From NCBI GenBank assembly GCA_026996855.1, contig JALWJZ010000049.1, positions 1-49,604 of the forward strand: 49,604 nt of DNA, in the 5' to 3' direction. The notes beneath the pieces are model-generated. The model saw nothing but the letters and a program-made list of their open reading frames with translations, was not told where the DNA came from and did no database searches. Of this stretch, positions 15,619 through 23,819 are shown in pieces. This stretch comes from Anaerolineales bacterium (GTDB lineage: Bacteria > Chloroflexota > Anaerolineae > Anaerolineales > DRMV01). How positions within the stretch are numbered: position 1 is the first letter of the stretch; each line of letters begins with the position of its first letter. The translations under genes and the position numbers were made by a program.

Positions 15619-18378
15619 ATGAAAGAATACGTCCTGTCAACGGCTCGTCGTCGGTGGCCCTGGATGCTGGGCCTGGTGCTGGTGCTGGCCTTTGGCATCG
15701 TGGGTTGGGCCGCGGCCGGGGAAACCCCGGCTTCCAACCCCGCGCCGGCCCGGATGCACCCCACCTTTGTATTCCTGGACGCCGATGGCAACCCCGTGGT
15801 GAAAACGGGCAGGCCCATTTCCACCATCAAAACCTGCGGCGCCTGCCACGACGTGGGTTTCATCACCACCCACAGTTACCACGCCACCCTGGGCCAGGAA
15901 AGCCTCACCCAGGTGGGGCAGGTGCCGGGCGGCCACCCCTGGGACTTCAGCCCCGGCCCCTTTGGGCGCTGGAACCCCCTGCTGTACGACTACCTCAGCC
16001 CGGAAGCCGGCCCCCAGATGGACATGGGCACCCCCAACTGGGTGCAGTCCTTCGCCCGGCACATCGGCGGTGGGCCTGCGACCCTTTCCCGCCTGGGCCA
16101 GCCCCTGACCCTGCTTCCGCCGGACCCCACCAACCCGGACACCGCCTACCGGGACCCCGAGACGGGCGAAGTGAAGGCCTGGGACTGGCGGAAATCCGGC
16201 GTGGTGGAGATGAACTGCTTCCTCTGCCACTGGCCCAAACCCAACAACCAGGCCCGCCTGGAGGCCTTGAAACAGGGGCGCTTCGCCTGGGCCAGCACGG
16301 CCACCCTGGAAGGCAGCGGCCTGGTGACCCGGGAAGGGGACCGGTGGGCGTACAACCCCGCGGCCTTCGACGAGCAGGGGGAAATCCGGTCCGCGTTCTT
16401 GCAGATTCAGGCGCCCACCAACGAGAACTGCGGGCTGTGCCACGGCCTGACCCATACGACTCAGGAACCGGTGGTCGCCCCCGCGGGCGATTGGTACACG
16501 GCCTGGGAAACGGCCACCACCGGACAGGTTTTCGCCGGTGACAAAATCAACGAGAGCGGCATGAACATCGCGGGCAAGGACGCACTGGCCCGCCCCTGGG
16601 ACGTGCACCTGGAGCGGCTCATCCAGTGCACCGATTGCCACTACTCGTTGAACAACCCCATTTATTTGCAAAAGGAAGACAAACCCGAATATCTGCTCTT
16701 CGACCCCCGCCGGCCGGACTTTTCCGATTATCTCTACCGGCCTTCCCACGATTTCGCCCGGGGGACCAGCGCGCAACACACTGTGGCGCCGGAACTGCGG
16801 GGCACCATGCGCCGGTGCGAGCAGTGCCACAGCGTGGAGGCCACCCACAACTGGCTGCCTTACAAGCACCGGCATATGGCGAAATTGAGTTGTGAGACCT
16901 GCCACATCCCCCGGCTGTACGCACCCGCCATCGGCGAGGTGGATTGGACCGTGCCGTGCAAAGGTATGCGTCCGCGAATTGCCTTGCGGGGCCTGGAAGG
17001 CGATGACACGGTCACGGGCCTGGTGACCGGCTACGAGCCGGTGTTGCTGCCTCGCAAGGACATCACCGGCCGGGAACGGCTGGCGCCCTTCAATCTGGTC
17101 ACCGCCTGGTACTGGGTGTACGGCGAGCCGCCCAGGCCCGTACCCAAATGGGCCCTCCGGCAGGTCTTCTTCACCGACGATGGGGAGTACCGGGACCGGG
17201 TGGTCCAACTGCTGGACGGCAACGGCGATGGTCGGCTGACCCCCGACGAGATGCGCCTGCGCACCGAAGAACAACGGGCCACCGTGGCCCGCTGGCTGGA
17301 AGAAGCGGGCTTCTCCCAGGCCCGCATCATGGGCGAGGTGCAGGCGTACAGCGTGAACCACGACGTGGCCACGCCCGAGTTCGCGCTCAAGGATTGCCGG
17401 GCCTGCCACGCCCGGGATTCCCGCCTGGCCCGGCCTTTCCACCTGGCCGCGATGGGGCCGGAGGGCGCGGAACCGACGCTGTGGCTGGGCGCGGATGTGC
17501 GCTTCTCCGGGCAGGTGGAAAACCAGGAGCACGATTGGGTGTACCGGCCCCAGGTGGCCCATCTGTACGTCTTCGGCTTTTCCCGGGTGCCCTGGGTGGA
17601 ATGGGTAGGCCTGCTGGCCGTGGTGGGCACGATTTTGGGCGTATCGGCCCATGCCGGCATGCGCATCGCCGCGGCCCGGAAAAGGATGAAGGGAACCCAG
17701 GATGTGCGCCTCAAGCGGGTGTACCTGTATTCCCTGTACGAGCGCATCTGGCACTGGCTCCAGGCCGTGGCCATTCTGGGGCTGCTCCTGACCGGGTACC
17801 TGATTCACAAACCCGAATGGCTGGCCTGGATTCCGTACAAAGGACTGGTCTATGCCCACAACATCCTGGCGGTGGTGCTGTTGCTGGACGCGGCCCTGGC
17901 CCTGTTCTACCACTTGGCCAGCGGTGAAATCCGCCAGTTCCTGCCGCCCACGCGAGGCTTCTTCTACCAGGCCTACCAGCAGGCCCGGTACTACCTGTAC
18001 GGTATCTTCCGGGGCGAGCCGCATCCCTTCCACAAAACCCGGGAGCGCAAACTCAACCCCTTGCAGCAGGCCACGTACTTCATGTTGCTCAACGTCATGC
18101 TGCCCATCCAGGGGATTACCGGCCTGCTCATCTGGCTGGGGTGGCACCGGCCTGACCTGCTGGACAAACTGGGCGGCTTGAAGACCATCGCACCCATTCA
18201 CACCCTGTTCGCCTGGCTCTTCGCCGCCTTCATTGTGATGCATATCTATCTGACCACTACCGGCCCCGCGCCCAGCACCTACATCAAGGCCATGATTACC
18301 GGCTGGGAAGACGTGGAAGAACCCGCAAGGGAGCGCGCGACCGAAACCGTATCCTCATCCCAGGAGGAAGGCGCATGA
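15619..18378 (+). CDS. Heptaheme cytochrome c fused to cytochrome b, with EF-hand loop
   Basis: The 919-residue protein has an N-terminal signal or anchor helix (about 14-33) and seven CXXCH haem c sites, at 73, 200, 271, 337, 400, 425 and 593. Between the sixth and seventh lies a canonical EF-hand calcium loop, DGNGDGRLTPDE (533-544). A membrane helix follows at about 658-683. Residues 697-895 form a four-helix cytochrome b domain homologous to the separate gene at 13235, with candidate haem b ligands H712, H765, H861 and H875. One polypeptide could therefore carry electrons from quinol to the outside haem chain. I do not recognise a named family for the cytochrome c part. AAAGGGAG precedes ATG 15619 by seven bases. 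The 111-base spacer upstream holds a palindrome (15534-15549) without a T tract. Its stop overlaps the next start (ATGA). Confidence 0.85.
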   Translation: MKEYVLSTARRRWPWMLGLVLVLAFGIVGWAAAGETPASNPAPARMHPTFVFLDADGNPVVKTGRPISTIKTCGACHDVGFITTHSYHATLGQESLTQVGQVPGGHPWDFSPGPFGRWNPLLYDYLSPEAGPQMDMGTPNWVQSFARHIGGGPATLSRLGQPLTLLPPDPTNPDTAYRDPETGEVKAWDWRKSGVVEMNCFLCHWPKPNNQARLEALKQGRFAWASTATLEGSGLVTREGDRWAYNPAAFDEQGEIRSAFLQIQAPTNENCGLCHGLTHTTQEPVVAPAGDWYTAWETATTGQVFAGDKINESGMNIAGKDALARPWDVHLERLIQCTDCHYSLNNPIYLQKEDKPEYLLFDPRRPDFSDYLYRPSHDFARGTSAQHTVAPELRGTMRRCEQCHSVEATHNWLPYKHRHMAKLSCETCHIPRLYAPAIGEVDWTVPCKGMRPRIALRGLEGDDTVTGLVTGYEPVLLPRKDITGRERLAPFNLVTAWYWVYGEPPRPVPKWALRQVFFTDDGEYRDRVVQLLDGNGDGRLTPDEMRLRTEEQRATVARWLEEAGFSQARIMGEVQAYSVNHDVATPEFALKDCRACHARDSRLARPFHLAAMGPEGAEPTLWLGADVRFSGQVENQEHDWVYRPQVAHLYVFGFSRVPWVEWVGLLAVVGTILGVSAHAGMRIAAARKRMKGTQDVRLKRVYLYSLYERIWHWLQAVAILGLLLTGYLIHKPEWLAWIPYKGLVYAHNILAVVLLLDAALALFYHLASGEIRQFLPPTRGFFYQAYQQARYYLYGIFRGEPHPFHKTRERKLNPLQQATYFMLLNVMLPIQGITGLLIWLGWHRPDLLDKLGGLKTIAPIHTLFAWLFAAFIVMHIYLTTTGPAPSTYIKAMITGWEDVEEPARERATETVSSSQEEGA

Positions 18379-18968
18379 CGGTGCATGACGTACCCCAAGT
18401 CCAGGCCGCACCTGGGGTTCGGGAACGGGAAGAGGCCCGGGAGGCGGTGAAACAGGAAGCCCGCCCCTACGTGAGCGGGTATGTGGGCGGTCTGCTCCTG
18501 GGCTTGCTCCTGTTCCTGGCCTTTTTCCTCACGGGCAACGGCCTGGGTGCTTCCGGTGGCCTGAACCGCATCATTGCCTGGGTGCTGGACACCTTCGCAC
18601 CCCATTACGTGGACACCCACCCCTATTGGGCCGTCTACGCCGGCGGTCGCACCAACCCCTGGGACAGTTGGGTGGTCTTCGTGACCCTGGGGTTGATGGT
18701 CGGCGGCTTCTTTTCCGGGTGGCGGCACGGGCGCCTGCGCTGGGTGACCAACAAAGGCCCCCGCATTTCCACCCGTTTGCGCTGGGTCATGGCTTTTTTA
18801 GGCGGCACCCTGATGGGGTATGGCGCCCGCATGGCCCGGGGCTGCACCTCGGGTCAGGCCCTTTCCGGCGGCGCGGTGCAGTCCGCGGGCAGTTGGGCCT
18901 TCATGATGGCCCTGTTTGCCGGGGCCTATTTGCTGGCCTACTTCGTCCGGGACCTGTGGAACGATTGA
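18375..18968 (+). CDS. YeeE/YedE-type sulfur transporter, N-terminal half
   Basis: The 197-residue membrane protein has about four to five helices and the signature ARGCTSGQALSGGA. Its cysteine (C157) corresponds to the conserved cysteine that relays thiosulfate in YeeE/YedE (TsuA) channels. Such proteins import thiosulfate or a related sulfur species. Residues 1-30 are hydrophilic and unassigned. It starts inside the stop of the cytochrome fusion gene (ATGA overlap) and is followed after 15 bases by the second YeeE/YedE half, so the transporter is split into two polypeptides that probably assemble together. Confidence 0.82.
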   Translation: MTVHDVPQVQAAPGVREREEAREAVKQEARPYVSGYVGGLLLGLLLFLAFFLTGNGLGASGGLNRIIAWVLDTFAPHYVDTHPYWAVYAGGRTNPWDSWVVFVTLGLMVGGFFSGWRHGRLRWVTNKGPRISTRLRWVMAFLGGTLMGYGARMARGCTSGQALSGGAVQSAGSWAFMMALFAGAYLLAYFVRDLWND

Positions 18969-18983
18969 CAGGAGGGAAGAGGG

Positions 18984-20225
18984 ATGGCGCCGTTTCCTCT
19001 GCCTGTGTTCGAACTTTTGGGTAAACCCGGTGCCTATGTGCTTTTCTTCGCCATCGGGTTCGCCTTTGGCTACATTCTGGAAATTTCCGGGTTCACCGAA
19101 TCGCCTTTGCTGGCCAAGCAGTTTTACTTCAAGGACTTCCAGGTGCTCAAGGTCATGTTCGGGGCCATCATCGTGGCCATGACCCTGGTTTTCCTGACCT
19201 CCCAGTTGGGCCTGCTGGACTACAACCTGGTGTGGGTGAACCCCACCTACTTGTGGCCCGGCATTTTGGGCGGCTTCATCATGGGCATCGGGTTCATCCT
19301 GGGCGGCTTTTGTCCGGGCACCTCGCTGGTGAGCGCGGTGGTGGGCCGCATCGATGGCATCTTCTTCGCTTTGGGGGTGATGTTCGGCATCGGCCTCTTC
19401 GGCGAACTGGAACCCTTCTTCCGGGAATTCTGGTACGACTCGTACTACGGACGGCTGACGCTGCCCGAGGTCTTTCACACCACCCCGGGGGTGATTACCC
19501 TGCTGGTGGTGCTCATGGCGTTGGTTGCCTTCTGGCTGGGCGAGAAGGCCGAAGCCCACTTTGGGAAGAAGGACATTTCCCGGGAACCCCGCTGGCGCTG
19601 GGTGGCCGGATTGGTGCTGGTGGTCCTGGCCGGGGGGCTGGCCCTCACTGCCCCTCGCACGCCCCAGGAAAAATGGGAACGGGTGGCGCCCCAAATGCAG
19701 CCCCTCCTGGAGCAGCGCGCGGTGTACGTGCACCCCGGCGAACTCTTGGACATTTTGCACAACGACAAACTCAAGCCCATCCTCATCGACGTGCGCTCCG
19801 AGCGGGATTACAACCTCTTCCACATCCGGGGAGCGAAACACGTGCCCCTGGACCGCATCCCGGAAATCGTGCCCTGGCTGCTGGACGAAACCAACCAGCC
19901 CAACGTGGTGATTTTCGTCATCAGCAATGACGAGCGGGATGCCACCGAGGCCTGGAAGATGCTGGTGGCGGAAAGCGTGCCCAACGTGTACATCCTGGAA
20001 GGGGGCATCAACCACTGGTTGCAGTATTTCCATGAGGAGGACGAGGGTCGCATCCGGCCTCTGGAAGGGGATTTCCCGCCGGAGACGCTGCGCTGGTCCT
20101 TTGCTTACGCTTTGGGAGACCGGTACCACGCGGCTTTCCCCAACGCGCATGAATACCACATCCCCTACACGCCCAAGGTGAAACTCAAACTCAAGCGCGG
20201 GCCTACAGGCGGTGGTTGTGGATGA
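18984..20225 (+). CDS. YeeE/YedE C-terminal half fused to rhodanese-like domain lacking catalytic Cys
   Basis: The 413-residue protein starts with YeeE/YedE membrane helices containing the signature GGFCPGTSLVSAVVGR (C110 conserved). A further helix at about 206-222 leads to a rhodanese-like domain at 245-347 (ILIDVRSERDY, then HIRGAKHVPL, then GGINHW). In an active rhodanese the loop reads CxxGxR; here it is ISNDER, so I313 replaces the sulfur-carrying cysteine. The chain ends TGGGCG, leaving one cysteine two residues from the C-terminus, on a flexible glycine tail. GAGGG precedes the ATG. It ends the second operon and is followed at once by a hairpin repeat. The loss of the active cysteine suggests a binding or scaffold role for the domain; that is inference. 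Confidence 0.83.
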   Translation: MAPFPLPVFELLGKPGAYVLFFAIGFAFGYILEISGFTESPLLAKQFYFKDFQVLKVMFGAIIVAMTLVFLTSQLGLLDYNLVWVNPTYLWPGILGGFIMGIGFILGGFCPGTSLVSAVVGRIDGIFFALGVMFGIGLFGELEPFFREFWYDSYYGRLTLPEVFHTTPGVITLLVVLMALVAFWLGEKAEAHFGKKDISREPRWRWVAGLVLVVLAGGLALTAPRTPQEKWERVAPQMQPLLEQRAVYVHPGELLDILHNDKLKPILIDVRSERDYNLFHIRGAKHVPLDRIPEIVPWLLDETNQPNVVIFVISNDERDATEAWKMLVAESVPNVYILEGGINHWLQYFHEEDEGRIRPLEGDFPPETLRWSFAYALGDRYHAAFPNAHEYHIPYTPKVKLKLKRGPTGGGCG

Positions 20226-20233
20226 AAAAATCG

Positions 20234-20625
20234 AGGAGGCGGCGAAGCCGCCTCCTTGGACTTTGGCCCTTTTGCGATGGGCGAAAGCCCATCGCAAAAG
20301 ATAGACGATAATTCCTCAAAAGAAGCCTTGTTTTGGGCGGTAAGGCCGCCTTTACCAGGGCTCACAAGGAGATATATCGTTGCAAATGTGGCCTTATTTC
20401 CAAAAAGGCCAAACTTCAGGGAGGCGGCGAAGCCGCCTCCTCTGGACTTTGGCTTTTTGTGGTGGGCGAAAGCCCACCACAAAAAGATGGCGATAATCCA
20501 TCAAAGCAAACCTTGTTTTGGCGGTGAGGCCGCCTTCACCCGGTCTCACAAAGCGATGTATCGCTACAAACCCGGCCTTATTTTCAAAAAGGCCAAATTT
20601 GAAGGGAGGCGGCGAAGCCGCCTCC
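20234..20625. repeat. 185-bp-period structured tandem repeat
   Basis: Two full units and the start of a third. A GC-rich palindrome (9-bp arms, loop GAA) begins at 20235, 20420 and 20605, exactly 185 bases apart. Each full unit also holds a hairpin with a GAAA loop (20270-20299 and 20454-20485), a GGT..ACC hairpin (20339-20356 and 20523-20540) and a GGCCTT/AAGGCC hairpin. The two units differ by paired changes that keep the stems, which points to selection on folding. No convincing protein frame runs through it. The segment lies between the YeeE/YedE operon and the XRE regulator. Confidence 0.85.
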
Positions 20626-20636
20626 TCAATTTTTCC
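20605..20636 (+). terminator. Hairpin with T tract at the end of the repeat
   Basis: The third copy of the GC-rich palindrome (9-bp stem, GAA loop) is followed by TCAATTTTT, giving a Rho-independent terminator on the plus strand. Its first copy (20234-20256) has a run of six T residues on the minus-strand side, so the array can stop transcription from both directions. Confidence 0.6.
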
Positions 20637-20743
20637 TGGAAAGTGCGCGGATTCGCTGTGGTCTCCTGGCTCGCGAAGGGGCCGAAGGTGACGAACCTCA
20701 CTTGTCTTTGGGCGGGCGTGGGGGTAAGACTGAGGGAGAAGGA

Positions 20744-20783
20744 GGTGTCAAGTGTACTATAAGGCCATGTGACACTGGACACC
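20744..20783. promoter_or_regulatory. Candidate operator/promoter of the XRE-cupin operon
   Basis: Inverted elements GGTGTCA (20744-20750), TGTGACAC (20768-20775) and GGACACC (20777-20783) surround a possible -10 (TACTAT, 20755-20760), 24 to 63 bases before the regulator start. This is a typical position for autoregulation by the XRE protein. The -35 is unclear. Confidence 0.4.
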
Positions 20784-20806
20784 CCGGCCACCAGGAGCGA
20801 TGCGTT

Positions 20807-21481
20807 ATGACCTTCCTCGATTACGAAGCCATCTCCATCGACATCGGAAAGCGCATACGCAAACTGCGCCAGGCCCGCAAGATGTCCCTGCGGGCCCTGG
20901 CCCGGGCCAGCGGCCTTTCCCCCAATGCGTTGAGCATGATCGAGCGCGGACGCACCTCGCCTTCGGTCAGCACCCTGTATCGCCTGGCCGACGCGTTGAA
21001 CGTGCCCATCACCGCCTTCTTTCAGACCGAATCCCAGCGGCAGGACGTGGTCTTCCTCAAAGCCGGTCAGCGGCCCCGTGTGCCCTTCGCCCGGGGCGTG
21101 TGGGAGGGCCTGGGTGGCGAGCGCTTCACCGGGCGGGTGGAGCCCTTTTTGCTCACCCTGGAAACAGGTGCCAGCAGCGGGCCTTTCCTCATGGCCCATA
21201 CAGGTCACGAGTTCGTCCTGTGCTTGCGGGGTCGGCTGGAATACGAGGTGGAGGGAGAGACCTATCTCCTGGAGCCGGGCGATTCTCTGTTGTTCGCGGC
21301 CCATTTGAAGCACCGCTGGCGAAACGCCGGGCAAACGGTGACCAACGTGCTGTTCGTGCTTTCGGGATTTTCCGAGGACGAACACCCGGGTCATTTCCAT
21401 TGGAATACCGCCGAGTATTCGGCTTCGAAAGATACCGAATCGATTTCTTCAAAACGACCCATCAAGGAGGCACAAGGATGA
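20807..21481 (+). CDS. XRE-family regulator with C-terminal cupin
   Basis: The 224-residue protein has a lambda-repressor-type helix-turn-helix at about 14-68 (RKMSLRALARASGLSPNALS). A cupin sensor domain at about 110-186 contains HTGHEFV and EPGD, suited to metal or small-ligand binding. Proteins of this type usually repress or activate neighbouring operons in response to a metabolite bound in the cupin. It heads the sulfur-handling operon and its stop overlaps the flavoprotein start (ATGA), so it probably controls that operon. AGGAG lies nine bases before ATG 20807; a longer frame from 20702 crosses the putative operator and lacks HTH similarity. Confidence 0.85.
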   Translation: MTFLDYEAISIDIGKRIRKLRQARKMSLRALARASGLSPNALSMIERGRTSPSVSTLYRLADALNVPITAFFQTESQRQDVVFLKAGQRPRVPFARGVWEGLGGERFTGRVEPFLLTLETGASSGPFLMAHTGHEFVLCLRGRLEYEVEGETYLLEPGDSLLFAAHLKHRWRNAGQTVTNVLFVLSGFSEDEHPGHFHWNTAEYSASKDTESISSKRPIKEAQG

Positions 21482-22719
21482 CCAAAACACTACTGATTCT
21501 CGGAGGCGGTACCGCCGGTACGATGGCAGCCAACCGGCTGGCCCAGGAACTGGACCTGAACGAATGGCGCATTGTGGTGGTGGACCAGGAACGGACCCAT
21601 TACTATCAACCCGGCTTCCTGTTCCTGCCCTTCGACCTGTACAAGAAGCAGGATGTGGTCAAACCCCGGCGGGACTTCTTCCTTCCCGGGGTGGAATTCG
21701 TGCTTTCCGAAATCGATGTCATCGAGCCGGACAGAAACCGGGTGCGCATCCGGGCCGACGGCGGCCGCTACATTTCCTACGACTTCCTCATCATCGCCAC
21801 GGGCACTTCCCCCCGGCCCGAAGAAACGCCGGGCATGAAGGACGGCGGCCTCTGGTACCGGGATATTTTCGATTTCTACACCCTGGAAGGGGCTTTGCGC
21901 CTGACCCGTCGCTTGCGCACCTGGGAGGGTGGCCGCTTGGTCCTGAACATCGTGGAAATGCCCATTAAATGCCCGGTGGCGCCCCTGGAGTTCATCTTCC
22001 TGGCCGATTGGTACTTGCGGGAAAACGGTTTGCGGGAGAAAACGGAAATCGTGTACGTGACGCCCCTCCCCGGCGCCTTCACCAAACCTCGGGCTTCGTC
22101 GGTGTTGGGGCATATGTTGGAAGAACGGGGCATTCAGTTGGTGACGGATTACTACATCGAGCGGGTGGACCCCCAGCGTAAGGTCATCGTTTCCTACGAC
22201 GAGCGGGAGGAGCCTTTCGATTTGCTGGTCACCATCCCCCTCAACAAAGGAAGCGACGTGATTGCCCGCTCGGGGATGGGCGATGAACTCAACTACGTGC
22301 CCACCGACAAATACACCCTGCGTTCCCAGCAATTCGAGAACGTCTTCGTGCTGGGCGATGCCACCAATGTGCCCACTTCCAAGGCCGGTTCCGTGGCCCA
22401 CTTCATGGTGGACGCTTTCGTGCCCAATTTCCTGCGCTACATCGAGGGTCAGGAGTTGCTCCCCACCTTCGACGGCCATGCCAATTGCTATATCGAAACC
22501 GGCTTTGGCAGGGGATTGCTCATCGATTTCAACTACGATGTGGAGCCTTTGCCCGGGAAATTCCCGCTACCGGGGCTGGGCCCCTTCTCTTTGCTCCAGG
22601 AAAGCGTGGTCAACCACTGGGGCAAAATGCTCTTTCGAACCCTGTACTGGCACGTGCTCATGAAGGGCCGCCGCCTGCCCATGCCCGCCCAGATGATGAT
22701 GGCCGGGAAATGGGCTTGA
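21478..22719 (+). CDS. Sulfide:quinone oxidoreductase-like FAD protein
   Basis: A 413-residue flavoprotein with an N-terminal dinucleotide-binding motif (LILGGGTAGTMAANRL), an ATGTSPRP strand, and the second FAD-contacting motif VLGDATN (291-297). C165 (PIKCPVAPLEF) aligns in context with a conserved redox cysteine of sulfide:quinone reductases, and C337 (HANCYIETG) with the C-terminal one; the third cysteine found in classical enzymes is absent. The C-terminal part (KMLFRTLYWHVLMKG) looks like an amphipathic membrane anchor. The likely reaction is oxidation of sulfide or a persulfide with electrons passed to quinone, but a related flavoprotein role cannot be excluded. AAGGAGG precedes the start. 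It is followed by the DUF1641 gene, a common neighbour of such enzymes. Confidence 0.8.
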   Translation: MTKTLLILGGGTAGTMAANRLAQELDLNEWRIVVVDQERTHYYQPGFLFLPFDLYKKQDVVKPRRDFFLPGVEFVLSEIDVIEPDRNRVRIRADGGRYISYDFLIIATGTSPRPEETPGMKDGGLWYRDIFDFYTLEGALRLTRRLRTWEGGRLVLNIVEMPIKCPVAPLEFIFLADWYLRENGLREKTEIVYVTPLPGAFTKPRASSVLGHMLEERGIQLVTDYYIERVDPQRKVIVSYDEREEPFDLLVTIPLNKGSDVIARSGMGDELNYVPTDKYTLRSQQFENVFVLGDATNVPTSKAGSVAHFMVDAFVPNFLRYIEGQELLPTFDGHANCYIETGFGRGLLIDFNYDVEPLPGKFPLPGLGPFSLLQESVVNHWGKMLFRTLYWHVLMKGRRLPMPAQMMMAGKWA

Positions 22720-22734
22720 GAAAGGAGGCAGACC

Positions 22735-23409
22735 ATGGCCACAACCGCAACCCAGGCACCCACCCTGGAAGCCCTGCACGCGAAAATGGACGCGCTGGCC
22801 GAACAGATTGGTTTTTTGGCCCGCGAAATGGAAGATATACGGCGCCAACGAGAGGTGTGGACGGACCTGAGCCGGGACCTTTCCCCGGTGTTGGAGAGCA
22901 TTTACCTGTTGGCCGTGGAGCATCTGGACGAAATGAGCCCCTACGTGCAGATTGAAGACCTGCTGCGTTTCGGGTTGCGTTTTCTGCGCAGCGCGCGATT
23001 GCTGGAACGGGTGTTGCAGGAACTGGAGACCTTGTACGACATGGCGCGCGACCTGAGTCCCGTGGCCCACGATGCCTTTGTGCTCACGGTGCAGAAACTG
23101 GACGAGATGGAGAAGAAGGGGTACTTCGCGTTGCTCCGCGAACTGGCCCAGACCCTGGACCAACTGGTGAGCCATGTGCAACCCGAGGATGTGCAGCACC
23201 TGCGTCAGGCCCTGGTGCAGGTCCTGGATCAGGCCCGGCAGGAGGAGGGCCTGGACACTTCCCTCCTGGGCCTGATGCGCCTCATGCGAGATTCGGACGT
23301 GCGTCGTGGCCTGGCCCTGGGCCTGCATCTGCTCCGGGCTCTGGGCCAATGGGCTGCCGTGCGTGAAACCAAGGTCGAGGGCCGGTCCCTGCCGGCTCCG
23401 AACCCGTGA
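22735..23409 (+). CDS. DUF1641 family protein
   Basis: A 224-residue, mainly alpha-helical and charged protein without signal peptide. The segment SPVAHDAFVLTVQKLDEMEK and the following helices fit the DUF1641 family, whose members commonly sit beside sulfide:quinone reductase-like and formate dehydrogenase-like genes. The function is unknown; a partner or membrane adaptor of the flavoprotein is a reasonable guess. AAAGGAGG precedes the ATG, and only 15 bases separate it from the flavoprotein gene, so both are in one operon. Confidence 0.72.
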   Translation: MATTATQAPTLEALHAKMDALAEQIGFLAREMEDIRRQREVWTDLSRDLSPVLESIYLLAVEHLDEMSPYVQIEDLLRFGLRFLRSARLLERVLQELETLYDMARDLSPVAHDAFVLTVQKLDEMEKKGYFALLRELAQTLDQLVSHVQPEDVQHLRQALVQVLDQARQEEGLDTSLLGLMRLMRDSDVRRGLALGLHLLRALGQWAAVRETKVEGRSLPAPNP

Positions 23410-23497
23410 ACATGGGTTCGATGCATCCAGATGCCTCGAGGGCGCATGCATTTGTCGCGGTCCGCAAATCTCTTTCCCTATGCACAGGAGGTGAATC

Positions 23498-23812
23498 ATG
23501 CCGGTACGCACCATCGGTTCCCTGCAAGTCGAAGTCGATGGCGAGGGTTATCTGGTCAACCCCCAGGATTGGACACCGGAGATCGCCAAAGCCTTCGCCC
23601 AGGAAGAGGGCATTGCATTGACCGACCGCCATTGGGAGGTCATCAACTTCGTACGTAAGTTCTACGAGGAAAACGGGCAATCGCCCACCATTCGCCAGAT
23701 TACCGTGGGTGCGGGGATTCCCACCAAGGACCTGTTCAAACTCTTCCCCGGCGGCCCGGCCAAGAAGGTGGCTCGCATCGCGGGGGTGCCCAAGCCGGCG
23801 GGGTGCATTTGA
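23498..23812 (+). CDS. TusE/DsrC-family sulfur-relay protein (single-cysteine form)
   Basis: The 104-residue protein matches the TusE/DsrC/DsvC family along its whole length: WEVINFVRKFYEENGQSPT, then IPTKDLFKLFPGGPAKK, then the C-terminal arm VPKPAGCI. The penultimate cysteine (C103, CysA) that carries persulfide is present. The second cysteine of true DsrC, 11 residues earlier, is an alanine here (A92). The protein should therefore carry sulfur like TusE but cannot form the intramolecular trisulfide of sulfite-reducing systems; no dsrAB is seen in the window. AGGAGGTGA precedes the ATG. It lies between the DUF1641 and DsrE genes. Confidence 0.88.
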   Translation: MPVRTIGSLQVEVDGEGYLVNPQDWTPEIAKAFAQEEGIALTDRHWEVINFVRKFYEENGQSPTIRQITVGAGIPTKDLFKLFPGGPAKKVARIAGVPKPAGCI

Positions 23813-23819
23813 TCCGTTG

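Noticed and set aside
20256-20762. Plus-strand frame of 168 codons through the 185-bp repeat
   Set aside because: It merely reads through the repeated hairpins, giving a repeated low-quality peptide, and lacks a ribosome site; the compensatory changes favour a structural rather than coding role.
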